Shown here piece by piece: positions 11,722 to 22,332 of a DNA stretch of 64,000 bases (position 1 is the first letter of the stretch; every line of letters starts with the position of its first letter). Source of the DNA: Streptomyces fagopyri (GTDB taxonomy: Bacteria; Actinomycetota; Actinomycetes; Streptomycetales; Streptomycetaceae); contig NZ_CP045643.1 of the NCBI RefSeq assembly GCF_009498275.1, forward strand, positions 8,618,001-8,682,000. The letters run 5' to 3'. Below the pieces are notes generated by a model. That model did not search any database and had not been told where the DNA came from. It saw nothing but the letters and a program-made list of their open reading frames with translations. A program made the translations under genes and the position numbers.

Positions 11722-12237
11722 ATGAAACCTGCAGTTCCCTGCTACTACCACCTCGACGTCGAGGTCAGCCCGGACCGAGTGGGACAGGTCAGACGCATTC
11801 TGGCCGCCCATCTCCGGTACTGGAACCTCGAGTTCCTCGTCGAGTCCGTCTGCCACTGCGCCGAGGCGCTGCTGGACACCATCGCCCAGCACTCGGCCGA
11901 CAAGAACACGACCGTCGAGATGTGGTGGAACGGCAAGCACCTCATCACCGCCGTCTCGGACAACGACCAGGACATCCGCCCGCACAACGCACCCCAGGGC
12001 TGTCTCGCACGCATCGCCGCCCTGAGTGACAACTGGGGCTGCTGTGCGACGGGCGCCGGCGGAAAGATCATCTGGTTCTCCTGGCGGGCCCGTTCCGCCG
12101 AACGTGCGCCACTGGTCCCGGCCGGCCCCGTGCCGAGCCTGCGGGAGGCGTGCCGGATGCCCCGGGCGCTGTCGTTGCCCGTGCCCGCCTTCGCGGCGGC
12201 CCGGGAGGACACCGGGACCGTGATCACCGTACGGTGA
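11722..12237 (+). CDS. ATP-binding protein of the RsbW/HATPase_c_2 type (degenerate)
   Basis: Likely GHKL-type regulatory ATPase, 171 aa, of the kind that acts as an anti-sigma factor or partner-switching kinase. CAEALLDTIAQHS takes the place of the N-box, but the usual Asn is an Asp, and VSDNDQDIRP stands where the G1 box normally lies. GCCATGAGGKIIWFSW resembles the C-terminal G2 strand. ATP binding may therefore be weak or lost. A 35-residue tail has no recognised motif. ATG 11722 has GAGGAG 8 nt upstream; the upstream open frame is not gene-like. It ends 4 nt before glgX, so the two are co-transcribed, which suggests a regulator linked to glucan turnover. Confidence 0.75.
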   Translation: MKPAVPCYYHLDVEVSPDRVGQVRRILAAHLRYWNLEFLVESVCHCAEALLDTIAQHSADKNTTVEMWWNGKHLITAVSDNDQDIRPHNAPQGCLARIAALSDNWGCCATGAGGKIIWFSWRARSAERAPLVPAGPVPSLREACRMPRALSLPVPAFAAAREDTGTVITVR

Positions 12238-12241
12238 TCAG

Positions 12242-14365
<2,124 letters not shown>

Positions 14366-14475
14366 GGCGGCCGGGCCGGAGCAGAACGGGCGCGATACAC
14401 CCGTCGGAGGGACACTGGAACCAGCGCCCCGCTCACCGGGGCCCCACAACCGGCCCCGGACCCGGGGGGACGCAC

Positions 14476-15873
14476 ATGTCCATCACGCCGGCACAGGCCG
14501 CGCGTCAGGAGCTGACCGGATTCGAAGGCGGGCTGATCGGACCAGACGACCCCGGATACGACAGGGCGCGCTCCGTCTACAACGCCATGATCGACCGGCG
14601 ACCCGCCCTGGTGGCTCGCTGCACCGGCCCCGAGGACGTCTCCTCCGTCGTCGGCTTCGCCCGTGACCACGCCCTGCTCCTCGCCGTGCGCGGTGGGGGC
14701 CACCACGGCGCGGGCCTGGGAGTCTGCGACGACGGCGTGGTCCTGGACCTCGCACCGCTGAGAGGCGTCGAGGTCGACCCGACGGCCCGCACGGCACGCG
14801 TCGGCGGCGGTTGCGTGTGGGGCGAGGTCGACCGTGCCACCCACGAACACGGCCTGGCCACGCCCGCCGGCATCGTCTCCACGACGGGAGTCGGCGGCCT
14901 CACGCTGGGCGGTGGCCTCGGGCATCTCACCCGCGCCCACGGGCTGACCGTCGACAACCTCCTGGAGGCCGACCTCGTTCTGGCGAGCGGCGAGCGGGTG
15001 CGGGCGAGCGCCACCGAGAACCCCGATCTGTACTGGGCGATCCGCGGAGGCGGCGGCAACTTCGGAGTGGTCACCTCGTTCCTCTTCCGGCTGCACGAGG
15101 TGAGCACGGTGGTCGCCGGCCCCACCTTCTGGCCCGCCGAACTCGGAGCCGAAGTCCTCACTGCCTACCGCGACTTCATCCCGCACGCCCCCCGTGCGCT
15201 GAACGGGTTCTTCCTGTTCGGACGCGTCCCGCCCGCCCCGCCGTTCCCCGAGGACCTCCATCTCCGCGGGGTCTGCGGCGTCATGTGGTGCCGGGTCGGG
15301 GACGACACGCAGCTCGCCGCGGCGGAGATGGCGCCGCTGCTCGCCGCGCTGCCCGCGCCGCTGTTGCACGCCCCGGCGCCGATGCCCCACCCCGCACTGC
15401 AGTCCACCTTCGACGCGGTCTATCCGCCCGGCGATCAGTGGTACTGGCGCGCGGACTTCGTCGACGAGATCCCCGGTGAGGCCATCGAACTGCATGCCAG
15501 GTTCGGTGCCCAACCGCCGACCTGGAAATCGGCGATGCATCTCTACCCGATCGACGGCGCCGTCCACGACCTCGCGCCTGCGGACACCGCCTGGGGCTAC
15601 CGGGACGCGGGCTGGGCCTCCGTCTTCGCGGGCGTCGACCCCGACCCGGCCAACGCGGAACTCGTGAGGCGCTGGAGCGTCGAGTACTCCGACGCGCTGC
15701 ACCCGTACTCCGCGGGGGGAGCCTACGTGAACATGATGATGGACGAAGGGGAGGAGAGAGTGCGGGCCGGCTACCGCGGGAACCACCCCCGCCTCGCCCG
15801 GGCCAAGGCCGCCTACGACCCGGCCAACCTCTTCCGCGTCAACCAGAACATCCAACCGGTGCAGGACTCCTGA
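14476..15873 (+). CDS. FAD-linked oxidase (berberine-bridge-enzyme-like, PCMH family)
   Basis: Flavin oxidoreductase of 465 aa with the PCMH FAD fold and a C-terminal BBE tail (NHPRLARAKAAYDPANLFRVNQNI). RGGGHHGAGLG near residue 75 offers the His for 8-alpha-histidyl FAD attachment. The second attachment Cys of bicovalent members is missing: the loop reads IVSTTGVGGLTLGGG. It should therefore be mono-covalent, as in 6-hydroxynicotine-oxidase-type enzymes. ATG 14476 follows GGGGGA. It is downstream of glgX in the same direction after 110 nt but has no obvious link to glucan metabolism; substrate unknown. Confidence 0.9.
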   Translation: MSITPAQAARQELTGFEGGLIGPDDPGYDRARSVYNAMIDRRPALVARCTGPEDVSSVVGFARDHALLLAVRGGGHHGAGLGVCDDGVVLDLAPLRGVEVDPTARTARVGGGCVWGEVDRATHEHGLATPAGIVSTTGVGGLTLGGGLGHLTRAHGLTVDNLLEADLVLASGERVRASATENPDLYWAIRGGGGNFGVVTSFLFRLHEVSTVVAGPTFWPAELGAEVLTAYRDFIPHAPRALNGFFLFGRVPPAPPFPEDLHLRGVCGVMWCRVGDDTQLAAAEMAPLLAALPAPLLHAPAPMPHPALQSTFDAVYPPGDQWYWRADFVDEIPGEAIELHARFGAQPPTWKSAMHLYPIDGAVHDLAPADTAWGYRDAGWASVFAGVDPDPANAELVRRWSVEYSDALHPYSAGGAYVNMMMDEGEERVRAGYRGNHPRLARAKAAYDPANLFRVNQNIQPVQDS

Positions 15874-15920
15874 CGCGCGGTCCGCAACAATCCCGCCTGA
15901 TCGGGGCGGGCCGGTCGTAC

Positions 15921-16499
15921 TCACGCGCCGCGTCGCGTTGGTCCGTCACGCGGGTGTTCGTCGGCCGGCCGTCGATCCGCCTGTGCGCGCTCCTGGTCGC
16001 CGGCGGATGTTGTGCCGGGGGGTTCGTGTGCGGGAAGGCCGATGCCCTGGAGGTCGAGGGTGATGACGGGGACGTGCTGGGCGAGGGTGCGCAGAGCGCG
16101 TTCGTATCCCTCGGCGGCCTCGGCGTCGTCCGTCCCGCCCATCACGTGCAGGAGGGCGCCGTCACGTTCCGCCACCGCCTCGGCGAAATCGAGGGCCTGG
16201 ATCCAGGTCACCCGGGAGCGCCCGCGGCGCAGCGGTCCGTAGACCAGCTCATGGACCAGACTGCCGTCCACGGCCAACCGGCCCGGTGCGGCCAGGAGTT
16301 CACGGTACGGCTGGGTGGGGTCCACATGGTGCAGCGGCCCCCGCGCGCGCCGGACGAGGAATCCCTGGCGGGCCAGTTCGGCGATGAGGGCGCCTCGGCC
16401 GATGCCGTCGGGACCTTCGACGACCAGGGTCCGGCACTGCGCGAGAGCCAGGCGGAGCGCCGGGTGGAGGGCGTGCAGCGGAGCTTGGTGGAGGGTCAT
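15921..16499 (-). CDS. P-loop kinase-like protein (thymidylate-kinase-like fold, degenerate P-loop)
   Basis: 192 aa. The N-terminal motif TLVVEGPDGIGRGALIAELA is laid out like the dTMP-kinase P-loop (EGxDGxGKST), but the Lys-Ser/Thr pair is replaced by Arg-Gly-Ala. The following beta-alpha pattern (GRLAVDGSLVHELVYG, then WIQALDFAEAVAERDGALLHVM) fits a nucleotide-kinase fold. The last 35 residues are charged and probably disordered. ATG 16499 has GAGGTG about 6 nt upstream; the frame runs further upstream but is not convincing. It is convergent with the flavin oxidase gene. It may be a non-catalytic relative or a Streptomyces-specific kinase; function unknown. Confidence 0.65.
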   Translation of the reverse strand: MTLHQAPLHALHPALRLALAQCRTLVVEGPDGIGRGALIAELARQGFLVRRARGPLHHVDPTQPYRELLAAPGRLAVDGSLVHELVYGPLRRGRSRVTWIQALDFAEAVAERDGALLHVMGGTDDAEAAEGYERALRTLAQHVPVITLDLQGIGLPAHEPPGTTSAGDQERAQADRRPADEHPRDGPTRRGA

Positions 16500-16568
16500 C
16501 CCCGCACCTCGGGACAAGGGCCGGTGCGCATGCCGCTCCCTCCAGGAGGACCGATTCCCCCAGTCTCG

Positions 16569-16611
16569 CCGGACAGCCCGCACGAAGGGAGTGTGCGGGC
16601 GGGCTGTCCGG
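16569..16611. promoter_or_regulatory. strong hairpin upstream of the kinase-like gene
   Basis: CCGGACAGCCC (16569-16579) pairs perfectly with GGGCTGTCCGG (16601-16611), and GCAC/GTGC pairing can extend it inward. It lies about 70 nt before the kinase-like start, in the 418-nt divergent gap 16500-16917 that also contains the promoter of the TTG-started regulator. As RNA it could be a leader hairpin or attenuator; as DNA, an operator. The rest of the gap is ordinary G+C-rich sequence with a less G+C-rich patch at 16780-16860, a likely promoter zone; I see no gene in it. Confidence 0.4.
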
Positions 16612-16917
16612 TTGTACGGGCGTAGTGGTGCGGCCTTCGCCGACCCGTACGAGCGCGGCGCCGTACCCGAACGCCCGTGACGGGCAGGCCACATGGAGGG
16701 GTCGGCGACGGGCCGCGTCGCCCTTGCGGTCCGGTACGAGGAATACATCAGAACGCCGGTTGCGTGCCGAGCCCGGCGGAGACCATAGTGATCGAGTGCC
16801 ACGCCGCTCAGCCAACAACACGTTTGCGTAACTGTGCTGCACAACAAGGCAGTTGACGTTCCGCCAGCTGGGAGGCGGCACCGCAGGCGACCGTGATGCG
16901 AGACCTGGAGCGCCACC

Positions 16918-18321
16918 TTGACCGACGGACGAGCAGGAGGCGCGGCCAAGGGCCCCGCCGGTGCCAACGCGGCACTGGCGGCAGCCCTGAAGGACGCGGG
17001 CTGCTCCTACGCCTCCCTCGCACTGCGGGTCAACGAACTGGGCCGCCGCCAGGGCATCGACTCCAACTACGACAAGGCATCGGTCACCCGCTGGTTACAG
17101 GGCCAGCAACCGCGGGGGACCACACCGGGACTGATCGCCGCCGTGCTGTCCGAACGGTGCGGTCGTCCCGTGTCGCCCACGGAACTCGGCTTCCACTCCG
17201 ATCAGCGGCGCCCGGTCGCGGGCCGGGCACTCGTCTACGGCGAGGATGTGGCGGAGACCCTGCACACGCTGGCCGAGTTGGGATCCACGGACATCTCGCG
17301 ACGCAGCCTCCTCGGCACGGTCCCCTTCGTCGCCTCCGCGCTGACGAGCCCCCAGCGCGACTGGCTGCTGTGGCTGTCGGAACAGCGGGACGGTCTTCGG
17401 CCCACGCCGGTGGCGAGCGCCGGGCCGGTCGAGCAGGTGCACGCGATGATCTCGATGTTCGACCGGATGGACAACCACTACGGCGGCGGCGGGGTACGGA
17501 GCAGTATCGTGCACTACCTCTCCACCGAGGTCGTACCGATGCTCCAGCGCCGCGGGACACCACCGTCCCAGCAACGCCAGTTGTACGCCGCCGCCGCGCG
17601 CCTGGCCGCGATGGCCGGCTGGAGTTCGTACGACGCGGGGGAGTACGGCCTCGCGCAGCGCTACATGACCCAGGGGCTGCGGCTGTGCGCCGAGGGCCGC
17701 GACCGGGTCCTGGGCGGGCAGATACTGGCCGGGCTCTCGCATCTGGCGACCAGCCTCGGCCGTCCTGACGAGGGAGTGGCGCTGGCCCGGGCCGGTGTCG
17801 CCACCGCGAAGGGATCGGGCAGCCCCCTCGGACTGATGCGGCTGTACGCCATGTCGGCGCGCGGACACGCGGCCCAGGGGCACTCGGGCGAGACGTCCGA
17901 GGCGCTGCGGCTGGCGGAACGACAACTGGACGCGAGCCGGGGAGCCGCCCAGGAATCGGTATGGGTGCGCTATCTCGACCACCACTACCTCCAGACCGAA
18001 GCCGCCCTCTGCTTCCGTGACCTCGGCCTCGCCGCGCAGGCGGAGCGCACGGCGAGTGAGTCACTGGGCGCCAACGCGGACCGGCGCAGACGCCAGGCCA
18101 TCAGCCGGTCGGTCCTGGCCACCGCCCACCTCCAGCAGGACAGGCTCGACGAGGCGGTCGGCACCGCCACCGAAGCGCTCGACACGCTCAGCACGGTGCA
18201 CAGCGAACGCTCGATCCAGGCACTGCGCGACTTCCGCAGGCGCCTGGAGCCCCGTCGCCATGAACCACTGGTGCAGGACTTCGAACGCAGGTCACGGGGC
18301 GTGCTCGGGGCGGCCGCGTGA
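16918..18321 (+). CDS. Cro/TPR-type Streptomyces regulator (NsdA-like family)
   Basis: 467 aa regulator typical of Streptomyces. The N-terminal region NAALAAALKDAGCSYASLALRVNELG, then KASVTRWLQGQQPRG, reads as a degenerate helix-turn-helix. From about residue 160 the protein is helical TPR-like repeats (for example GGQILAGLSHLATSLGRPDE and GLAAQAERTASESLG). NsdA and related proteins of this build repress antibiotic production or sporulation in S. coelicolor; membership here is by resemblance. The start is TTG 16918 with CTGGAG about 8 nt upstream, a rare start codon that keeps expression low. It is monocistronic. DNA binding and target are unknown. Confidence 0.7.
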   Translation: MTDGRAGGAAKGPAGANAALAAALKDAGCSYASLALRVNELGRRQGIDSNYDKASVTRWLQGQQPRGTTPGLIAAVLSERCGRPVSPTELGFHSDQRRPVAGRALVYGEDVAETLHTLAELGSTDISRRSLLGTVPFVASALTSPQRDWLLWLSEQRDGLRPTPVASAGPVEQVHAMISMFDRMDNHYGGGGVRSSIVHYLSTEVVPMLQRRGTPPSQQRQLYAAAARLAAMAGWSSYDAGEYGLAQRYMTQGLRLCAEGRDRVLGGQILAGLSHLATSLGRPDEGVALARAGVATAKGSGSPLGLMRLYAMSARGHAAQGHSGETSEALRLAERQLDASRGAAQESVWVRYLDHHYLQTEAALCFRDLGLAAQAERTASESLGANADRRRRQAISRSVLATAHLQQDRLDEAVGTATEALDTLSTVHSERSIQALRDFRRRLEPRRHEPLVQDFERRSRGVLGAAA

Positions 18322-18495
18322 CCGGGAAGCCGTGCGACCGGTGGCCTGGGGAGGGTCGGGCCCGAGATGCGGGGCCGGCACTCGGCCCGGGATGAGCGCG
18401 TCCCACTGACGGGAGCGACGGACGGACCGGCCGGGTGACACACACCACCGGCGTTGCGCCCCCCGGCGTCGCCGACTCCTGGGCCGTCGGCCGGT

Positions 18496-19329
18496 TCAGT
18501 AGCCGTCCGGCGAGGGGGCGTTCTGGGCGCGGTCGACGGGCAGGTGGGCGCCGGAGATCCCGCTGGACCAGTCCGACAACAGGAACGTCACCACGCGGGC
18601 GACCTCCTGCGGTGCCACCGGCCGGCCGGTCGGCAGCTCGGCCGCCACGAACCCTGCGAAGGTCTCGGGGTCCTCCCGGCGCATCCGGTCCCAGCGCCTG
18701 CCGGGGATGAGCATCGAGCCGGGCGAGACGGCGTTCACCCGGATGCCGTCCGGACCGAGCTCGCGGGCGAGCGAGGCGGCCAGCTGGATCTGGGCGGACT
18801 TCGCGACCCCGTACTGGACCGGCGGACCTGGCTTCCAGCCGGAGATCGAGGAGACCACCACGACCGATCCGCCGCCCGCCGCGCGCAGCGGTGGCACCGC
18901 GGCCCGGATCAGGCGCGCCGCATGGCCGACGTTCGCCTCCCAGGTCGCCGACCAGTCCGCGGTGTCCGTCGTCTCGAAGCGGCCGCCGCGGGAGCCGCCC
19001 GCACAGGCCACCACTCCGTCGAGTCCGCCGAAACGTTTCGCCACGGCCGCGACGAAGCTCTCCAGATGCTCCGGCTCGGTGATGTCGAGCGCCCGGGTAT
19101 ACACGGGGGAGTCGAGGGACCGCGCCAGTACGTCCAGGTCCAGAGCGTTGCGCGCGCAGGTCGCCACCCGGGCACCCTCGGCCGTGAGAAGCCGCACGAT
19201 CTGCTCACCGAGACCTCGGGTGCCACCGGTGACCAGGACGCGCTTGCCGCGTACGCCGGACCACCCGGTGCCATCGGCTGCGCCCGCCGCCGTCCGGACC
19301 CCGCTCACGTTCCTCACGGGCTCGAACAT
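18496..19329 (-). CDS. SDR-family NAD(P)-dependent oxidoreductase
   Basis: Classical short-chain dehydrogenase/reductase, about 277 aa. TGGTRGLGEQ binds the dinucleotide, ACAGGS replaces NNAG, and the catalytic triad is Ser in VVVVSSISG with YGVAK 13 residues on. The C-terminal RVNAVSPGSM and ISGAHLPVDRA strands are typical. The start is uncertain: ATG 19329 lacks a good Shine-Dalgarno sequence, while GTG 19317 lies 7 nt after TATGTT and could be a leaderless start (273 aa). It is divergent from an RsbW-like ATPase gene with a 22-bp palindrome between them. Substrate unknown. Confidence 0.88.
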   Translation of the reverse strand: MFEPVRNVSGVRTAAGAADGTGWSGVRGKRVLVTGGTRGLGEQIVRLLTAEGARVATCARNALDLDVLARSLDSPVYTRALDITEPEHLESFVAAVAKRFGGLDGVVACAGGSRGGRFETTDTADWSATWEANVGHAARLIRAAVPPLRAAGGGSVVVVSSISGWKPGPPVQYGVAKSAQIQLAASLARELGPDGIRVNAVSPGSMLIPGRRWDRMRREDPETFAGFVAAELPTGRPVAPQEVARVVTFLLSDWSSGISGAHLPVDRAQNAPSPDGY

Positions 19330-19400
19330 ACATCCCGCACCACTACGGCCCCGCAACCGGACAACCCCGATACCCCCTGGTCGGCCCCCGCCTGCGCCCT

Positions 19401-19422
19401 GTTGGCTGCTGGAGCAGCCAAC
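19401..19422. promoter_or_regulatory. 22-bp perfect palindrome between the SDR and ATPase genes
   Basis: Arms GTTGGCTGCT and AGCAGCCAAC are perfect 10-bp reverse complements separated by GG. It lies 72 nt upstream of the SDR start and 41 nt upstream of the ATPase ATG, in their shared divergent gap. The geometry suits a dimeric repressor controlling both; as RNA it would fold poorly because the centre is only 2 nt. The cognate regulator is not adjacent. Confidence 0.55.
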
Positions 19423-19462
19423 GCGCACGTCCCCCACCCGAGCTGCGCACGGAGGAGGATCG

Positions 19463-19984
19463 ATGACGGCGTCCAGGGTCCCGCGCCACGAGCCGCCGCA
19501 CGAAGCCCCCGTGCCGTCCGGCCTCGCGTCCACGAGCGGGGGCAGGTCCCGCGACCCCGCCGTGTTCCCCGAGGCCCCGCCCAGTCTCCTGCGGGCCACG
19601 GTCCCCGCCCAGGCCTCACGGGCGGCCGGTGTACGGACGCTGGTCACCGAGTGCCTCACCCACCTGCGGCTGTCGCCCGAGCCTCTCGACAACGCTGTCC
19701 TCGCCTGCGGCGAACTGTTCGCCAACGCGGTCGGGCACGGCAGTTCGGGCCCCGCCGACACGATCACCGTCACCCTCGAACGCGTGGGGCGCGAACTGCG
19801 GGTGACGGTCGCCGACTGCTCCGCCGCCCTGCCGCGGGCACGGATCACGGACCTGGCCGCGGAGTCGGGACGCGGTCTGGCCATCGTGGCCGCGCTGGCC
19901 GACGACTGGGGCATCGCACCGCCCGACCCCGGGACCACGGGCAAGAAGGTGTGGTTCACGCTGGTTCTCCACGGCATGCCGTGA
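19463..19984 (+). CDS. RsbW-like ATP-binding protein (HATPase_c_2)
   Basis: GHKL ATPase of 173 aa, similar to anti-sigma regulatory kinases. The N-box is LACGELFANAVGHG (Glu and Asn present), the G1 box VTVADCSAA, and the G2 region SGRGLAIVAALADDWGI followed by KKVWFTL. About 45 disordered residues precede the domain. ATG 19463 has a textbook GGAGGAGG site. In Streptomyces such orphan ATPases bind sigma factors or anti-sigma antagonists, phosphorylate STAS proteins and are reset by PP2C phosphatases. No sigma factor or STAS gene is adjacent. Confidence 0.85.
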   Translation: MTASRVPRHEPPHEAPVPSGLASTSGGRSRDPAVFPEAPPSLLRATVPAQASRAAGVRTLVTECLTHLRLSPEPLDNAVLACGELFANAVGHGSSGPADTITVTLERVGRELRVTVADCSAALPRARITDLAAESGRGLAIVAALADDWGIAPPDPGTTGKKVWFTLVLHGMP

Positions 19985-20014
19985 GGAGGCCGGCCCGGCC
20001 CTGGGCCTGGGACG

Positions 20015-20031
20015 CGCCTGCGGCGCAGGCG
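20015..20031. terminator. short hairpin between convergent genes
   Basis: CGCCTGC-GGC-GCAGGCG follows the ATPase stop by 30 nt. The gap to the convergent NlpC/P60 gene (19985-20274) holds nothing else I can support; a short open frame at 20078-20323 on the plus strand shows no recognisable protein. Confidence 0.45.
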
Positions 20032-20274
20032 ACTTCCTGCCGCGATCGCCTGCGGCGGAGGCGGGTCGACGGGCCGTGTGGCCATCAACGGCTGCATCAG
20101 TGCCCAGCGGGGATCCGCCGGCAGCATCATGACGCGTGGGATCACGCCGTACATCAAGGCGCGCAACACTGGAACGAGAGCGCCCGTCCTCCGCGCAGAT
20201 CTGGCGACGGTCAACCGGTCGACGCGCTCGTCTGACGACGGCCCATCGGGCCGCATCCGCTCCGACGGTGAGAC

Positions 20275-21309
20275 TCAGATGCGGACGCCGAACTGGAAAG
20301 GCATGTTGCCGATCGACTCGTAGCGGACGACGGCACCGGTGTGCGGGGCGTGCAGCACCTGACCGCCGCCCGCGTAGAGCCCGACGTGGTGCTGGTCGCC
20401 GTAGAAGATGACCAGGTCGCCGACCTGCAGATCGCTCTGCGAGTAGATGCGGGTGCCCGCGTTGGCCTGGGCCTCCGAGGTGCGCGGGATGGAGACATCG
20501 GCCTGGGCGTAGGCCCAGGAGGTGAGACCCGAGCAGTCGAAGGTGGTCGGGCCGGAGTGACCGTAGATGTACGGCGCTCCGATCACGCTCTCGGCGGCGG
20601 CGTACGCGGCGGCGGCCCGCCCGGAGGCGGCCTTGGTGTGTCCGAGATCGACGCGCTCACTGGCGCGGGTGGCGCGCTCCTGCTCCTGGGCTGCGAGCGC
20701 CGCCTTCTCCTTGGCCGTCAGGGAGTTGAGGAGCTTCTGCGCGGAGGCGAGCTTGCCCTGGACATCCTGCTTCTGCTTCTTGAGCTCGGCGCGGGTGTCG
20801 GAGAGGTCCTTGAGCTTCGCGGACGCTTCCTGACGCTGCTGGGCGAGCTCGCGCTGCTTCTCCTGGACCTTCTTCAGCGCCTCGACCTGCTGACTGCTCA
20901 GCTGGTCCATCGCGGACGCCTTGTCCAGGAAGTCGTCCGGGTTCGAGGAGAGGAACAGCGCCACGGAGGGGTCGATGCCACCGGTGCGGTACTGGGCGCT
21001 GGCCATCGAACCGAGGCCGTCGCGCAGCTCGTTGAGGTCTTCCTGGCCGCGGGCGACGTTGTCCTGCAGGGTGCTGATCTGCTTCTGCAGCTTGTCCTGC
21101 TTCTCCTTGGCCCCGTCGAGCTTCTCGGTGGCCTTCTCCGCCTGCTCGTAGAGCGCGTCGACCTTCGCCTTGACCTCGTCCTTGCCCGGCTTCTCGCTGG
21201 GCGCGGCGTTGGCGGCGTTGGCGCTGAGGACCACGGCGGCTGCCGCGGCGGTGGTGAGCACGGTCACACGGGTGCGGCTCGGCTGCTTGGGTCGACGGTG
21301 GGACGCCAC
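20275..21309 (-). CDS. secreted NlpC/P60 peptidoglycan endopeptidase
   Basis: Cell-wall hydrolase of 344 aa, RipA/CwlO-like. GTG 21309 has AAGGAG 8 nt upstream. A signal peptide comes first (basic SHRRPKQPSRTR, then TVLTTAAAAAVVLSANAANA, cleavage near residue 35). A long coiled coil (about residues 45-215, rich in Lys/Glu/Gln) probably self-inhibits or docks the enzyme. The C-terminal NlpC/P60 domain has the catalytic Cys in TFDCSGLTSWAY (about 258) and His in DQHHVGLYAGGG (about 305). It is expected to cleave peptide stems during growth or spore germination. The 340-nt upstream gap carries a good promoter. Confidence 0.94.
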   Translation of the reverse strand: MASHRRPKQPSRTRVTVLTTAAAAAVVLSANAANAAPSEKPGKDEVKAKVDALYEQAEKATEKLDGAKEKQDKLQKQISTLQDNVARGQEDLNELRDGLGSMASAQYRTGGIDPSVALFLSSNPDDFLDKASAMDQLSSQQVEALKKVQEKQRELAQQRQEASAKLKDLSDTRAELKKQKQDVQGKLASAQKLLNSLTAKEKAALAAQEQERATRASERVDLGHTKAASGRAAAAYAAAESVIGAPYIYGHSGPTTFDCSGLTSWAYAQADVSIPRTSEAQANAGTRIYSQSDLQVGDLVIFYGDQHHVGLYAGGGQVLHAPHTGAVVRYESIGNMPFQFGVRI

Positions 21310-21416
21310 GAAGGCGAGCTCCTTCTTCCTCCAGCCGCCTGCCGAGACGCCGACGGGCGGTGCCCCTCCGCCGTCACTCCCGACGAGTGAACACACGAGC
21401 AAAGGTTCGGATATCA

Positions 21417-21446
21417 ACTCTAGTGACCCGGTCGTGATCAGAGCAA
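21417..21446 (-). promoter_or_regulatory. vegetative-type promoter of the NlpC/P60 gene
   Basis: On the minus strand TTGCTC (21441-21446) and TAGAGT (21417-21422) are 18 nt apart, close to the HrdB-type consensus. The start point would be near 21410, giving a leader of about 100 nt. The leader is G+C-rich; I looked for a c-di-AMP (ydaO-type) riboswitch, known upstream of some Streptomyces wall hydrolases, and could not recognise one. Confidence 0.55.
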
Positions 21447-21648
21447 GTGGCGTTGTGACGCCTGTTGTTGTGTGACGGGGGCGGGTCATGTCTCGCCATG
21501 GATCGTTTTGGGCGGATAACAGGCGTGGGTGAGCATCCGGCTGCGCACTCGGACATCGGTGTCCACGGCCACCGCGGTGAGATCGTCCGCGGTCTTTCGT
21601 ACCCGCGCGTACTCCTGGGTGACGTGCGGTCCGGTCCGTGGCTGTGGC

Positions 21649-22134
21649 TCACCTTCCGCGGTCGGGCCCCGGAGTGGTCGGGTGCTCGTGAAGGTGGGCC
21701 CGCAGGGAGAGGGCCCACCGATCCGCCTGGTCGGCGGTCAACCGCTCCTGTTCCGGTCGACGCAGCAGCTCGAAGACGCGCGGCCCACGATGCCCCGGTC
21801 GCAGATCCGCCATGCGCGGCACGATGTGGAAGTGAACGTGCGCGAAACCCTCTGCTTCGGCGAACTGGACGACGTAGGTCTTGACGCAGCCAGTCACGCT
21901 TCTCAGCGCCCGGGAGAGCCTGACCTGCCACACTCCCAAGGCGGACGCCTCCGCGTCGGTGAGGTCGTGAACCGCGGTGACGTGGCGACGCGGAAGCAGT
22001 ACCAGCCAGCCGCCCATCGCGGTGTCCATGGCGTGGGCCACCCGCCAGAGACGGTCGTGCACCACGCACTCCCGTGGCGGGAGGTCGTCGAACTCCGCTT
22101 CCTTGCCGCACGCGTAGCATTCGGGAGTCGCCAT
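21649..22134 (-). CDS. HIT-family protein (histidine triad nucleotide hydrolase)
   Basis: 161 aa, nucleotide hydrolase or transferase superfamily. The histidine triad is HVHFHIVPR (residues near 115). An N-terminal CYACG motif and a second CVV/H region may bind zinc. WLVLLPRRHVTAVHDLTDAEA is the typical HIT core. ATG 22134 (MATPECYACGK) is chosen because homologous HIT proteins begin just before the Cys pair; there is no strong Shine-Dalgarno sequence, and ATG 22188 is an in-frame alternative. It probably cleaves AMP or AMP-like groups from nucleotides; the true substrate is unknown. Confidence 0.88.
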   Translation of the reverse strand: MATPECYACGKEAEFDDLPPRECVVHDRLWRVAHAMDTAMGGWLVLLPRRHVTAVHDLTDAEASALGVWQVRLSRALRSVTGCVKTYVVQFAEAEGFAHVHFHIVPRMADLRPGHRGPRVFELLRRPEQERLTADQADRWALSLRAHLHEHPTTPGPDRGR

Positions 22135-22332
22135 GGACCGAGAGCGTAGAACCGCACCGTTTTCGGGGCGAGTTCCGGCAGGCGGCACGACTCCACCACC
22201 CGGGCGCCGGAGGGGTCACCGACCGGCCGCGCCTCCGCACCGGTCCGGGTGAATCCGTACGTCCTCGCCGCTCCTGCTCGCCGTGCCGCGAACGACCCCG
22301 GGCACTTCTGCGCGGGCATCCGGTGCCGAGGG

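Noticed and set aside
20078..20323. 81-aa frame between convergent genes
   Set aside because: No start signal, no recognisable protein, runs into the NlpC/P60 gene.
21310..21416. possible c-di-AMP riboswitch before the NlpC/P60 gene
   Set aside because: Expected from genus knowledge, but I could not recognise its conserved core in the leader.
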